From Novacetimonas cocois (GTDB lineage Bacteria > Pseudomonadota > Alphaproteobacteria > Acetobacterales > Acetobacteraceae), in the NCBI RefSeq assembly GCF_003311635.1, contig NZ_QEXL01000006.1, positions 56,770 through 120,769 on the forward strand: DNA of 64,000 bases, in the 5' to 3' direction. The number at the start of each line of letters is the position of its first letter. Position 1 is the first letter of the stretch. Below the pieces are notes generated by a model. That model ran no database searches. It saw only the letters and a program-made list of their open reading frames with translations, and was not told where the DNA came from. This document shows, in pieces, positions 8,814 through 18,135 of the stretch. Made by a program: the position numbers and the translations under genes.

Positions 8814-8913
8814 TAGTCGTTGAAATGTGCCCCTTCAAAGGGACGGGGAGGTTTCGGATTCTACCCGGACCTGACAGGCCCCTGCGCCCAGGTTCGTTGA
8901 TGTATGGTGGTTT

Positions 8914-8956
8914 CCAAAGGTCTGTGACCTTTGGCGGGTTTCAGGGCAGAGCCCTG
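8914..8956. repeat. Tandem double hairpin of a second repeat type
   Basis: Two adjacent hairpins: CCAAAGGTC-tgt-GACCTTTGG (8914-8934) and CAGGGC-aga-GCCCTG (8942-8956), joined by cgggttt. I recall this arrangement as a frequent intergenic repeat in Rhodospirillales. Only one copy is in this window. Confidence 0.6.
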
Positions 8957-9023
8957 AGGTTTGCCGCCGGCATTTGATGGCAACAGGATCCTTGGAAAAC
9001 GTTTCTGGACCCTGGCCCCCCGT

Positions 9024-9272
9024 TCAGCCCCGTTCGGGGCGACGGCGGGGGGAACGTGAAGGCGCGCGATCGCCGGCGTCACGCCCCTTGGCGGGTGCCT
9101 TCATCGCCGGGGCGGCGGCCAGTTCGGCCTCAAGCTGGCGGATGCGTTTCTGCACACTTTCGCGCAGGGAGGCCGCCGTATGCGATTTCATGTTCGCAAG
9201 GGTTTCGCGCAGATCGCGCAGCTGCTTCTGCTTTTCCGCCAGCGAACGGCGGATGGGCTGGTTGTCGGACAT
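9024..9272 (-). CDS. Small coiled-coil hypothetical protein
   Basis: An 82-residue charged protein, not recognised. Residues 1-45 look like a coiled coil (SLAEKQKQLRDLRETLANMK, then LRESVQKRIRQLEAELAA), and the tail is basic (RAPSRSPRRRPERG) and probably disordered. The start at 9272 (MSDNQPIRR) is preferred; an ATG at 9293 is the alternative. It has no obvious operon partner: hisC lies upstream on the same strand about 170 bases away. A role in nucleic-acid or protein binding is possible but not shown. Confidence 0.55.
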   Translation of the reverse strand: MSDNQPIRRSLAEKQKQLRDLRETLANMKSHTAASLRESVQKRIRQLEAELAAAPAMKAPAKGRDAGDRAPSRSPRRRPERG

Positions 9273-9440
9273 CTGTCCGTGGAATGCACGCATGATGATA
9301 ATCCATTCGAATGGAAAACAAGACGTCTGTTCAGGCAGGATGGAAAGGGCACGCACGCCCCCATGCCCACAAAGGGACATCCCCCGTGGGCCATGACAGC
9401 GATAACCGTTCAGCCGGACCTGATGGCGCGTATGGGCGGC

Positions 9441-10511
9441 TCAGGCGCGGTGTGTGGCCGTGATGTCAGCCAGCGCGTCACACAGCGCCTGACATTCGGC
9501 CTCGGTCCCGATGGTGATACGGAGCCATTGGGCGATTCGGGGCGTCCTGAAATGACGCACGATGATCGCCCGTTCCCGCAGGTTCTGGGCCAGAGCCAGC
9601 GCGTCATGGTCAGGATGGCGCGCGAATACGAAATTCGCGCATGAGGGCAGAACCTCGAACCCCATCTTTCCCAGGCTGTCTGTCAGCCTGTCGCGCGATC
9701 TTATGACCCGTGCACGTATATTGGCAAGCCATTCCCGATCTTCAATGGCGGCGATCGCCCCGGCCTGCGCCAGCCGGTCGAGGGGATAGGAATTGAAACT
9801 GTCCTTGACCCGGTTCAGCGCCTCGATCAGGTCGGGATGCCCCACGGCGTAACCGACACGCAGCCCCGCCAGCGCGCTGGATTTGGACAGGGTGCGCACC
9901 ACCAGCAGGTTGTCGTGGCGCGCCGTCAGGCCGATCGCGCTTTCCCCCCCGAAATCGACATACGCCTCGTCCACCACGATCACCTGGTCGCGATGGTGGG
10001 TCAGCAGGGCCTCGATATCCGCCAGCCCCAGCGCCATGCCGGTGGGGGCGTTCGGGTTGGGCAGGATGATGCCGCCGCACGGGCGCATGTAATCCGCCAC
10101 ATTGACGCGCATCCCGTCATCCAGCGGCACGGTCTGGGCCGTAATCTCATACAGGCCGCAATAGACGGGATAGAAGCTGTAGGAAATGTCGGGGAACAGC
10201 AGCGGCCGCTCATGCCTGAGCAGCGCCTGGAACGTATGGGCCAGCACCTCGTCCGAGCCATTGCCGACAAAGACATGCTCAGCCGGGACGTCATGCGCGC
10301 GCCCGATCGCCTGGCGCAGGGCCAGCGCGGACGGGTCGGGATACAGGCGCAGCGTGTCGTCCGTCGCCGCCCGGATGGCCGCCAGCGCCCGGGGGGACGG
10401 ACCATAGGGGGATTCGTTGGTGTTGAGCTTGATGAGGTTGGTCATTCGCGGCTGTTCCCCCGGCACGTAGGGGGTCAGGCGATGGACGACGGGACTCCAG
10501 AAACGGCTCAT
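9441..10511 (-). CDS. hisC: Histidinol-phosphate aminotransferase
   Basis: PLP-dependent class I/II aminotransferase of histidine synthesis (imidazole-acetol phosphate plus glutamate to histidinol phosphate). It shows the HisC N-terminus [29 protein letters not shown], the PLP-phosphate and ring contacts ([17 protein letters not shown]) and the Schiff-base lysine in [15 protein letters not shown] (about residue 210). The start at 10511 is chosen by family length; an ATG at 10550 gives 13 more residues. It is a monocistronic-looking gene, separate from other his genes. An aromatic aminotransferase activity, common in this family, cannot be excluded. Confidence 0.88.
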   Translation of the reverse strand: MSRFWSPVVHRLTPYVPGEQPRMTNLIKLNTNESPYGPSPRALAAIRAATDDTLRLYPDPSALALRQAIGRAHDVPAEHVFVGNGSDEVLAHTFQALLRHERPLLFPDISYSFYPVYCGLYEITAQTVPLDDGMRVNVADYMRPCGGIILPNPNAPTGMALGLADIEALLTHHRDQVIVVDEAYVDFGGESAIGLTARHDNLLVVRTLSKSSALAGLRVGYAVGHPDLIEALNRVKDSFNSYPLDRLAQAGAIAAIEDREWLANIRARVIRSRDRLTDSLGKMGFEVLPSCANFVFARHPDHDALALAQNLRERAIIVRHFRTPRIAQWLRITIGTEAECQALCDALADITATHRA

Positions 10512-10632
10512 TGCATTGGGGTTCCACTGAAACGCGAACTGTGTCGGCATGCGGGGCCGGCATGCAGGCGCATGCTGACGGATGACAGGAAAATGAAAAG
10601 GGGAAAAAGACCCGAAAAAACGGACGGACGGA

Positions 10633-11181
10633 TCAGCCCTCTGCCGCCTTGGCCCCCATCAGTGCGAGCAGTTCGGTATTGCCCTGCCGGGTGGCGAGCA
10701 TGCGCGCGCTGACCCCTTCGCCATCGCGCAGGTCGGGATCGGCCCCGTGTTCCAGCAGCAGGGCGACCATCGGGTCGCGGTTGAACATGACCGCGAAGAT
10801 CAGCGGCGTGCGGCCGACCCCGTTGGGGATGTCGATTTTCGCCCCGTGCGCGATCAGGGTGCGCGCGCTGGGCAGGTCGCCCTTGAACGCCACGCCCGCC
10901 AGGGCCGTGGCACCCTTCTGGTCCTGAAGGTCGGGCGCCGCCCCCCCTTCGAGCAGGGCGCGCACCGTATCGGCATGTCCGTTGTAACCGGCCAGGATCA
11001 GCGCGGTATATCCCTTGTCATTACGGACATCGGGGTCGATTCCCGCCCGCAGGAATTCCCTGACCAGGTCCGTTTCCCCGTCACGCGCCGCCGACAGGAA
11101 CAGATCCGCGATCTGGGTGGTCGTGAAGGTCTGTTCCGATGCGGTCGCGGCGGGGTCGCCGCTGGCGATTGTCTTGGTCAT
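10633..11181 (-). CDS. Ankyrin repeat protein
   Basis: A 182-residue protein made almost entirely of about four ankyrin repeats ([26 protein letters not shown], then a [14 protein letters not shown] repeat, [29 protein letters not shown] is broken here as [12 protein letters not shown] and [11 protein letters not shown]). No signal peptide or TM segment is seen, so it is probably a cytoplasmic protein-binding scaffold. The start at 11181 is chosen because the longer ORF adds an arginine-rich, family-unlike leader. The partner is unknown. It is divergent from tkt across about 580 bases. Confidence 0.8.
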   Translation of the reverse strand: MTKTIASGDPAATASEQTFTTTQIADLFLSAARDGETDLVREFLRAGIDPDVRNDKGYTALILAGYNGHADTVRALLEGGAAPDLQDQKGATALAGVAFKGDLPSARTLIAHGAKIDIPNGVGRTPLIFAVMFNRDPMVALLLEHGADPDLRDGEGVSARMLATRQGNTELLALMGAKAAEG

Positions 11182-11759
11182 GGGCCTGCCTCGCGTGCGG
11201 GGTTGAAACATGGGGCGGAGCCGCCGTTGCGACGCGCGGGTCGCGTCGCGCCTGCATGGGTGCGTGCGGCGTCGCATGATGATTACGCAATGCCGGGACC
11301 CTTCGCAAGAAGCGGGCCGCCCTCCTTTTGTGTCCAGACCACGGGGTCATGTCATTTTCGTGGCCCCCGGAACGCGCCATGGCTTCGTGACGGGAGCCTT
11401 GCGCCATGGCGGTCGTTACGATCAGGCATCAGGGGGTCGAGCAGTCGTGATTCAGCAAGGCTGGCATCGCGCGCGGTTCGGGCCTTCAATACGGGGGCTG
11501 TCGTGCCGGATGTGGTGGCTTGTTCCCATAAGGTGGTCATGAGATTGTGCGTAAAACGGTTGCCCCATCAACCGTTTCGGACAGGCCCCGGCATATCGCG
11601 CCCATGCCGCGCCCCTGATGGGCGCGTGCCGGGACGCCGGCGCCTGTTACGTGATGTGCGTTTTGTCGAAGTGTCAGGATGCCGGTGGATCTGCCGCCGG
11701 TCCCGATTTCATCAGGCATGTTGCGGATCGGGGCAGTCAGGATGAAGGAGAGTGGTTTT
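11182..11759. promoter_or_regulatory. Upstream region of the pentose-phosphate operon, with a perfect hairpin
   Basis: No gene is seen in these 578 bases. They hold a perfect 9-bp hairpin at 11554-11577 (AAACGGTTG, 6-base loop, CAACCGTTT) about 180 bases before tkt, which could be an operator or an RNA element. Promoters of tkt and of the divergent ankyrin gene should lie here. Confidence 0.4.
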
Positions 11760-13877
11760 ATGCATTCATTGTTTCCCTGTCCCGCAAGGGCACCAGAAGG
11801 TGGCGGCAGCATGCCCGCCAACATTGACACGCTGTGCATCAACACGATCCGCACGCTGTCCATGGATGCGGTGCAGAAGGCCAATTCGGGCCATCCGGGC
11901 ACGGCCATGGCGCTTGCGCCGCCGGCCTATACCCTGTGGCGCGATGTCCTGAACTATGACCCGGCCAACCCGCTGTGGCCGAACCGCGACCGTTTCGTCC
12001 TGTCGATCGGCCACGCGTCGATGCTGCTGTATTCGCTGATCTACCTCGCGGGGGTCCGCGACCTGAAGGACGGCAAGGTGATCGACGCGCCGTCGCTGAC
12101 GATCAAGGATATCGAGCAGTTCCGTCAGCTTGATTCCCGCACGCCGGGCCATCCCGAACATGGCCATACCAGCGGCGTGGAAACCACGACCGGCCCGCTG
12201 GGCCAGGGCTGCGGCAATTCCGTCGGCATGGCGATCGCGGAAAAATGGCTGGCGACGCGCTTCAACAAGCCGGAATTCAAGCTGTTCGACTATCACATCT
12301 ATACGTTCTGCGGTGATGGCGACAACATGGAAGGCATCTCCAGCGAGGCGGCATCCGTAGCCGGTCACCTCAAGCTGGGGAACCTGACATGGATCTACGA
12401 CAGCAACCGCATTTCCATCGAGGGTGACACCCACATCGCCTTTACCGAGAACGTGCACAAGCGTTTCGAGGCCTATGGTTGGCACGTGCTCGAACTGCGC
12501 GACGCCAACGACACGGGCGATTTCCGCCGCCTGCTGGAAGAGGCCAAGGCCGAGACGTCGCGCCCGACGCTGATCATCGTGCATTCGATCATTGGCTGGG
12601 GTTCGCCGCACAAGGCCGGCACGGCGGAGGCCCACGGTTCGCCGCTGGGTGTCGAGGAAGTGCGCGAGACCAAGAAATTCTATGGCTGGCCGGAAGACAA
12701 GAACTTCTATGTCCCCGACGGCGTGCCGGAACATTTCCGCCAGGGGATCGCCACGCGCGGCGCCGCGGCGAGCAAGGCGTGGTACGAACTGTTCGCGGGC
12801 TATCGCAAGGAATATCCCGAACTCGCGGCCCAGCTCGACAGCATCTTCGCGGGCAGCCTGCCCGAAGGGTGGGACAAGGACATCGCGACCTTCCCCGCCG
12901 ATGCGAAGGGCATCGCCTCGCGCGCAAGCTCGGCCAAGGTGCTCAACCAGGTGGCCCTCAACTATCCGTGGATGATCGGCGGGTCGGCGGACCTTTCGCC
13001 CTCCACCAAGACGCACCTGACGTTCGAGGGCGCGGGCGATTTCCAGCCGCCGGAATGGGGGGCGACCTATGGCGGACGCAACCTGCATTTCGGTGTGCGC
13101 GAACACGCGATGGGATCGATCTGCAACGGCATCGCGCTGGCGGGGCTGCGGCCCTACTGCTCGGGCTTCCTGATCTTCTCCGACTACATGAAGCCGCCGA
13201 TCCGCCTGTCGGCGCTGATGAAGCTTCCGGTCGTCTATATCTTCACCCATGACTCCATTGGCGTGGGCGAGGATGGACCGACCCATCAGCCGATCGAGCA
13301 GCTGGCGCAGCTGCGGGCGACGCCGGGCGTCACCCTGATCCGTCCGTCCGACGCGAACGAGGTGGCCGAGGCATGGCGCACCCTGGTTCCGATGATGGAC
13401 CGCCCGTCCGTGCTGGTGCTGAGCCGCCAGAACCTGCCGACCATCTGCCGCAAGACCTATGCGCCTGCGTCGGGGCTGGCAAAAGGGGCCTATGTCCTTG
13501 CGGATGCCGACGGGAAGCCCGATGTCATTCTTATGGCAACAGGCAGCGAGGTCGGTCTGGTGGTAAAGGCGTACGAACAGCTCAAGGCCGAAGGGGTAAA
13601 GGCGCGCGTCGTCTCGATGCCGTCGTGGGACCTGTTCGAGGCCCAGCCCAAATCCTATCGCGACAGCGTGCTGCCGCCCGACGTCACGGCCCGCGTGGCG
13701 GTGGAGCAGGCGGCCCAGCTGGGATGGGACCGTTATGTCGGGCTGACGGGCGCGACCATCGTCATGCACACGTTCGGCGCTTCCGCCCCGGCGGAACAGC
13801 TGGAGGTGAAGTTCGGCTTTACCGTTGATGCGGTGGTGGCCGAAGCCCGCAAACAGCTCGCCACCAGGGCGTCATAG
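11760..13877 (+). CDS. tkt: Transketolase
   Basis: Thiamine-diphosphate enzyme moving two-carbon units between pentose phosphates and glycolytic sugars. The 705 residues show all three domains: the substrate histidine region NSGHPG, the TPP/Mg motif GDGDNMEGISSEAASVAGHL, the pyrimidine-domain NLHFGVREHAMG with the catalytic Glu, and the C-terminal domain (VILMATGSEV). The start at 11760 has AAGGAG nine bases upstream; many homologues would start at the internal ATG 11811 (MPANIDTL), so the first 17 residues may not be translated. It is the first gene of the pentose-phosphate run. Confidence 0.95.
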   Translation: MHSLFPCPARAPEGGGSMPANIDTLCINTIRTLSMDAVQKANSGHPGTAMALAPPAYTLWRDVLNYDPANPLWPNRDRFVLSIGHASMLLYSLIYLAGVRDLKDGKVIDAPSLTIKDIEQFRQLDSRTPGHPEHGHTSGVETTTGPLGQGCGNSVGMAIAEKWLATRFNKPEFKLFDYHIYTFCGDGDNMEGISSEAASVAGHLKLGNLTWIYDSNRISIEGDTHIAFTENVHKRFEAYGWHVLELRDANDTGDFRRLLEEAKAETSRPTLIIVHSIIGWGSPHKAGTAEAHGSPLGVEEVRETKKFYGWPEDKNFYVPDGVPEHFRQGIATRGAAASKAWYELFAGYRKEYPELAAQLDSIFAGSLPEGWDKDIATFPADAKGIASRASSAKVLNQVALNYPWMIGGSADLSPSTKTHLTFEGAGDFQPPEWGATYGGRNLHFGVREHAMGSICNGIALAGLRPYCSGFLIFSDYMKPPIRLSALMKLPVVYIFTHDSIGVGEDGPTHQPIEQLAQLRATPGVTLIRPSDANEVAEAWRTLVPMMDRPSVLVLSRQNLPTICRKTYAPASGLAKGAYVLADADGKPDVILMATGSEVGLVVKAYEQLKAEGVKARVVSMPSWDLFEAQPKSYRDSVLPPDVTARVAVEQAAQLGWDRYVGLTGATIVMHTFGASAPAEQLEVKFGFTVDAVVAEARKQLATRAS

Positions 13878-13893
13878 ACTGTCATTTACAACG

Positions 13894-13930
13894 GAACAGG
13901 GCCCTGATGTGGCCCTGTTCTGGTTTTGTC
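13894..13930 (+). terminator. Hairpin between tkt and tal-pgi, possible partial terminator
   Basis: Stem GAACAGGGCC/GGCCCTGTTC with a 7-base loop, followed by tggttttgt, a weak T-rich tract. It may attenuate readthrough from tkt into tal-pgi. Confidence 0.6.
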
Positions 13931-14004
13931 AGGATCAGGCGGGTGATTGTCGCGGCACAGGCCGCGCGATCGACCCGCCCATGAAAAGAAGGGAATGCAC
14001 AGAG

Positions 14005-16872
14005 ATGAGTGTGCACGAAACAGGCCGGGACGGCGCGGAAAATCCGTTAAAGCAGCTGGCGAAGTATGGACAGTCGCCATGGCTGGACTTCATCCAGCGT
14101 TCCTATACCGCCGACGGCAGCCTGAAGAAACTGGTGGACGAGGACGGGCTGAAGGGCGTGACCTCCAACCCCTCCATCTTCCAGAAGGCGATGGGGCAGG
14201 GCACGGATTACGATCCGCAGATCCGCTCCATCCTTGAACACAAGATCGTTGACGCGGGCACGCTGTACGAACTGCTGGCGATCGAGGATATCTGCAACGC
14301 CGCCAAGGTCCTGTACCCCGTCTATGAAGAGACCAGGGGCGTCGATGGCTATGTCAGCCTCGAGGTCTCTCCCTACCTTGCCCGCGACACGCAGGGCACC
14401 ATCAACGAGGCCCGGCGCCTGTGGAAGGCGGTGGATGCCGCCAACCTGATGATCAAGATCCCCGGCACCGATCAGGGCGCGCCCGCCGTGCGCACCGCGA
14501 TTTCCGAAGGGATCAACGTCAACGTCACGCTCCTCTTCTCCATCGAGGCGTACAAGAAGGTCCTCGAGGCCTATATCGCGGGGCTTGAGGACCGTCTGGC
14601 GAAAGGAGAGAGCATTTCCGGCCTCGCCAGCGTCGCCTCCTTCTTCGTCAGCCGCATTGACGTGAAGATCGATGGCGAAATCGACCGCCGCGTCGCCGCG
14701 GGCGACAAGGATGCCGCCGCGCTGAAGGCGCTGCGTGGCAAGGTTGCCATCGCGAACGCCAAGGCCGCCTATGAATACTGGCAGGGCGTGGTCAAGAGCG
14801 CGCGCTGGCAGAAGCTGGCGGCGGCGGGCGCGCGTCCGCAGCGCCTGCTGTGGGCCAGCACGGGCACGAAGGACAAGTCCTTCAGCGACGTGCTGTATGT
14901 CGATGCCCTGATTGGCGAGGAAACGGTCAACACCATCCCGCCCAAGACGTTCGACGCCTTCCGCGACCATGGCAAGGTGGCCCCGACCCTGACCCATGAC
15001 ATCAAGGGCGCGCATCATGTCCTGGCGGAGGCAAAGCGCCTTGGCCTCGACCTTGACGGCGTGACCACCGTGCTGGTGGACGAGGGCGTGCAGTCGTTCG
15101 CGGACGCGTTTGACGAACTGCTGGGTTCGGTCGCGGCGAAGCAGGCGGCGTTCGTGGGCAAGAAGATCACGACCACCACGCTGAACCTGCCGGCCGAGCT
15201 TGATGCGGCCGTCAAGGCGGAGCTTGAGGAATGGCGCAAGGATGGCAAGGTCCGCCGCCTGTGGAATGGGGACGCCACCCTGTGGACCGGCAAGGACGAG
15301 GCAAGCTGGCTGAAATGGCTGTCGATCGTTGACGACCAGCTGGCTGCCCTGTCGAAGTTCGAGGAATTCCAGGCCGAGGTGAAGGCGCGCGGCTTCCGCG
15401 ATGCGCTGCTGCTGGGCATGGGGGGATCGAGCCTCGGGCCGGAAGTCCTGTCCGTGACGTTCGGCAAGCACGAGGGCTTCCCCCACCTGTATGTCCTCGA
15501 CAGCACCGATCCGCAGCAGGTCAAGGCGTTCGAGGACAAGATCGACATTTCCAAGACGCTGTTCATCGTTTCGTCCAAGTCGGGCGGTACGCTGGAGCCC
15601 AATATCCTGAAGGCCTATTTCTATGACCAGGCGAAGAAGGTGCTGGGCGACAAGGTCGGTTCGCATTTCATCGCCGTGACCGATCCGGGGTCGCACATGG
15701 AAGCCGTGGCAAAGCGCGACGGGTTCTGGAAGACCTTCTATGGCGAAAAGCAGATCGGCGGACGTTATTCCGTCCTGTCCGATTTCGGCATCGTGCCTGC
15801 CGCCGTCGCGGGCCTGCCGCTGCGGCTTCTGCTGGAATCGGCGCTGCGGGGTGAAAAGTCGTGCGCGGCCTCGGTCCCGCCGGCGCAGAATCCCGGCGTC
15901 ATCCTCGGCAGCGTGCTGGGGGTCGCGGCAAAGTCGTTCGGGCGTGACAAGGTGACGATCCTTGCCTCCCCCGCGATTTACGACATGGGCGCGTGGCTGG
16001 AGCAGCTGCTTGCGGAATCGACGGGCAAGAACGGTCGCGGGCTGATCCCTATTGACGACGAAACGGCGGGTCCGGCCTCCGTCTATGGCAAGGATCGCGT
16101 GTTCATCTACCTGCGTCTGGCGGAAAAGCCGTGCGAGAAGCAGGACGCGGCGTTCAAGGCCCTGATCGCGGCGGGTGAGCCGGTCGTGACCATCGAGCTG
16201 CATGAAAAGCGCCAGATCGTCGAGGAATTCTTCCGCTGGGAATTCGCGACGGCGGTCGCGGGCTCGATCATCGGCATCAACGCCTTTGACCAGCCGGATG
16301 TCGAGGCCTCGAAGATCGAGACCAAGAAGATCACCACCGCCTATAACGAAACCGGCAAGCTGCCGCCGTACGAACCCTTCGCCAAGGACGGAACGTTCGC
16401 GTTCTATGCCGATCCGAAGAACGCGGCCGCGCTGAAGGGCGGCAAGACGGCGGAGGAAATCCTCAAGGCGCATTTCGCCCGTGGCAAGGCCGGGGATTAT
16501 GTCGCCCTGCTGGCCTATATCGAACGTGACACGGCGACGCGCGAATGGATCCAGACGGTGCGCCTGTCGATCCGCGATGCGCTGAAGCTGGCGACGGCGG
16601 CCGAATTCGGCCCGCGTTTCCAGCATTCCACCGGCCAGGCCTACAAGGGCGGTCCCGACACGGGCGTGTTCCTGCAGATCACCTGCGACGATGCGATCAA
16701 CCTGCCGGTTCCGGGGGAAAAATACACCTTTGGCATCGTCAAGGAAGCGCAGGCGCGCGGCGACCTGGAGGTCCTTGGCGAACGCGGCCGCCGTGCCCTG
16801 CGGGTGCACATTCATGGCGGGCTGAAGGCCGGGCTTGAAAAACTGGGACAGATCATAAAGGCCGCGGTCTGA
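14005..16872 (+). CDS. tal-pgi: Bifunctional transaldolase / glucose-6-phosphate isomerase
   Basis: A 955-residue natural fusion. Residues about 1-370 are transaldolase (GVTSNPSIFQKAM, Schiff-base lysine in LMIKIPGTDQG near 151). Residues about 390-955 are glucose-6-phosphate isomerase (GMGGSSLGPEV, SKSGGTLEPN near 523, QHSTGQAYKGGPDTG). It links sedoheptulose-7-P and fructose-6-P with glucose-6-P in one polypeptide and so recycles carbon back into the oxidative branch. The start at 14005 follows an AAGAAGGGA; the ORF upstream of it overlaps tkt and the hairpin and is not family-like. This fusion is known in acetic acid bacteria. Confidence 0.95.
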   Translation: MSVHETGRDGAENPLKQLAKYGQSPWLDFIQRSYTADGSLKKLVDEDGLKGVTSNPSIFQKAMGQGTDYDPQIRSILEHKIVDAGTLYELLAIEDICNAAKVLYPVYEETRGVDGYVSLEVSPYLARDTQGTINEARRLWKAVDAANLMIKIPGTDQGAPAVRTAISEGINVNVTLLFSIEAYKKVLEAYIAGLEDRLAKGESISGLASVASFFVSRIDVKIDGEIDRRVAAGDKDAAALKALRGKVAIANAKAAYEYWQGVVKSARWQKLAAAGARPQRLLWASTGTKDKSFSDVLYVDALIGEETVNTIPPKTFDAFRDHGKVAPTLTHDIKGAHHVLAEAKRLGLDLDGVTTVLVDEGVQSFADAFDELLGSVAAKQAAFVGKKITTTTLNLPAELDAAVKAELEEWRKDGKVRRLWNGDATLWTGKDEASWLKWLSIVDDQLAALSKFEEFQAEVKARGFRDALLLGMGGSSLGPEVLSVTFGKHEGFPHLYVLDSTDPQQVKAFEDKIDISKTLFIVSSKSGGTLEPNILKAYFYDQAKKVLGDKVGSHFIAVTDPGSHMEAVAKRDGFWKTFYGEKQIGGRYSVLSDFGIVPAAVAGLPLRLLLESALRGEKSCAASVPPAQNPGVILGSVLGVAAKSFGRDKVTILASPAIYDMGAWLEQLLAESTGKNGRGLIPIDDETAGPASVYGKDRVFIYLRLAEKPCEKQDAAFKALIAAGEPVVTIELHEKRQIVEEFFRWEFATAVAGSIIGINAFDQPDVEASKIETKKITTAYNETGKLPPYEPFAKDGTFAFYADPKNAAALKGGKTAEEILKAHFARGKAGDYVALLAYIERDTATREWIQTVRLSIRDALKLATAAEFGPRFQHSTGQAYKGGPDTGVFLQITCDDAINLPVPGEKYTFGIVKEAQARGDLEVLGERGRRALRVHIHGGLKAGLEKLGQIIKAAV

Positions 16873-17021
16873 TCCACCGCAATGCGCCGCCCCGCCATTG
16901 ATGGATCAATGGCGGGGTCATTGGCCCTGCCTTTCCCTGCCGGGACGCCCGTGCCCGATGGACGTGCGTATGCCCGGCAGGCGGGGGCAGCGGGAATTCC
17001 ACATCAGGAGTATCAACAATC

Positions 17022-18023
17022 ATGCAAATCGGTATCGTCGGCCTGGGTAAGATGGGGGGGAACATCTCCGTCCGCCTGACGCGTCATGGCCATGACGTGG
17101 TCCTTTACGACCGTGATCCGGCCGTGATTTCCAAGGTAAGCGAGCGTGCGGAGGCGGGAAAGACGAAGCCCGCCACCGGTCTGAAGGACATGGCGTCAAA
17201 GCTGACGGCCGATCGCAAGATCATCTGGCTGATGCTGCCCGCCGGTGCCGTGACCGAAGCCGCGGTTGAGGAACTTGGTGGCATCCTGGGCAAGGGCGAC
17301 ATCCTGATCGATGGCGGCAACTCCTTTTACAAGGATGACATCCGTCGCGCCGGCGTGCTGGCGGAAAAGGGGATCCATTACGTCGATGTCGGCACGTCCG
17401 GCGGCGTCTGGGGGCTGGAGCGCGGATACTGCATGATGTACGGCGGCACCAAGGATGCCACCGACCACATCGACCCGATCCTGCGCGCGCTGGCGCCGGG
17501 ACTTGGCGACGTGCCGCGCACCCCGGGCCGTGACAAGCCGGGCCTCGATCCGCGCGCGGAACTTGGCTACCTGCATTGCGGTCCCGCCGGGTCGGGCCAT
17601 TTCGTCAAGATGGTCCATAACGGCATCGAATACGGGATCATGCAGGCCTTCGCCGAAGGCTTTGACGTCATGAAGTCGAAGAATTCCACCGAACTGCCCC
17701 CCGAGCAGCGTTTCGAGCTGAACATGCCCGACATTGCCGAGGTCTGGCGTCGTGGCAGCGTCGTTTCGTCGTGGCTGCTGGATCTGTCGGCGCAGGCGCT
17801 GGCGGCGAACCCCGACCTGTCGAACTACAAGGGCGATGTCGCGGATTCGGGCGAGGGACGCTGGACCATCGACGCCGCGATCGAGGAAGCGGTGCCCGTG
17901 CCCGTCATCACCGCCGCCCTGTTCACGCGGTTCCGTTCGCGCACCGGCAACAATTACGCCGAAAAGCTGCTGTCGGCGATGCGCTTCGGCTTTGGCGGTC
18001 ATATCGAAGGGACGAACAACTGA
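17022..18023 (+). CDS. gnd: 6-phosphogluconate dehydrogenase, short NAD-type (decarboxylating)
   Basis: Oxidative decarboxylation of 6-phosphogluconate to ribulose-5-P. The 333 residues mark the short GndA/YqeC-like class, which in Gluconobacter prefers NAD, rather than the 470-residue NADP class. Visible are the Rossmann loop [11 protein letters not shown] at the N-terminus, followed after a strand by acidic YDRD (consistent with NAD preference), and the catalytic region [14 protein letters not shown]. The start has a textbook AGGAG (tcaggagtatcaacaATG). It follows tal-pgi and precedes zwf in the same run. Confidence 0.93.
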   Translation: MQIGIVGLGKMGGNISVRLTRHGHDVVLYDRDPAVISKVSERAEAGKTKPATGLKDMASKLTADRKIIWLMLPAGAVTEAAVEELGGILGKGDILIDGGNSFYKDDIRRAGVLAEKGIHYVDVGTSGGVWGLERGYCMMYGGTKDATDHIDPILRALAPGLGDVPRTPGRDKPGLDPRAELGYLHCGPAGSGHFVKMVHNGIEYGIMQAFAEGFDVMKSKNSTELPPEQRFELNMPDIAEVWRRGSVVSSWLLDLSAQALAANPDLSNYKGDVADSGEGRWTIDAAIEEAVPVPVITAALFTRFRSRTGNNYAEKLLSAMRFGFGGHIEGTNN

Positions 18024-18135
18024 CGCACGCCGCGTCTGATCGCACGCCCGGCTGCCATGATCACGACGGCAACACAACGACCGCAGGCTGGCGGCCGGGT
18101 TTCTACCGGATGGAAACATTTCATGGAGCAGCCTG

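Noticed and set aside
14047..16815. A 922-codon open frame antisense to tal-pgi, and a similar 667-codon frame antisense to tkt (11766-13769)
   Set aside because: High-GC codon bias keeps the antisense frame open. The translations are Arg/His/Gln-rich and match no family, whereas the sense frames are clear enzymes.
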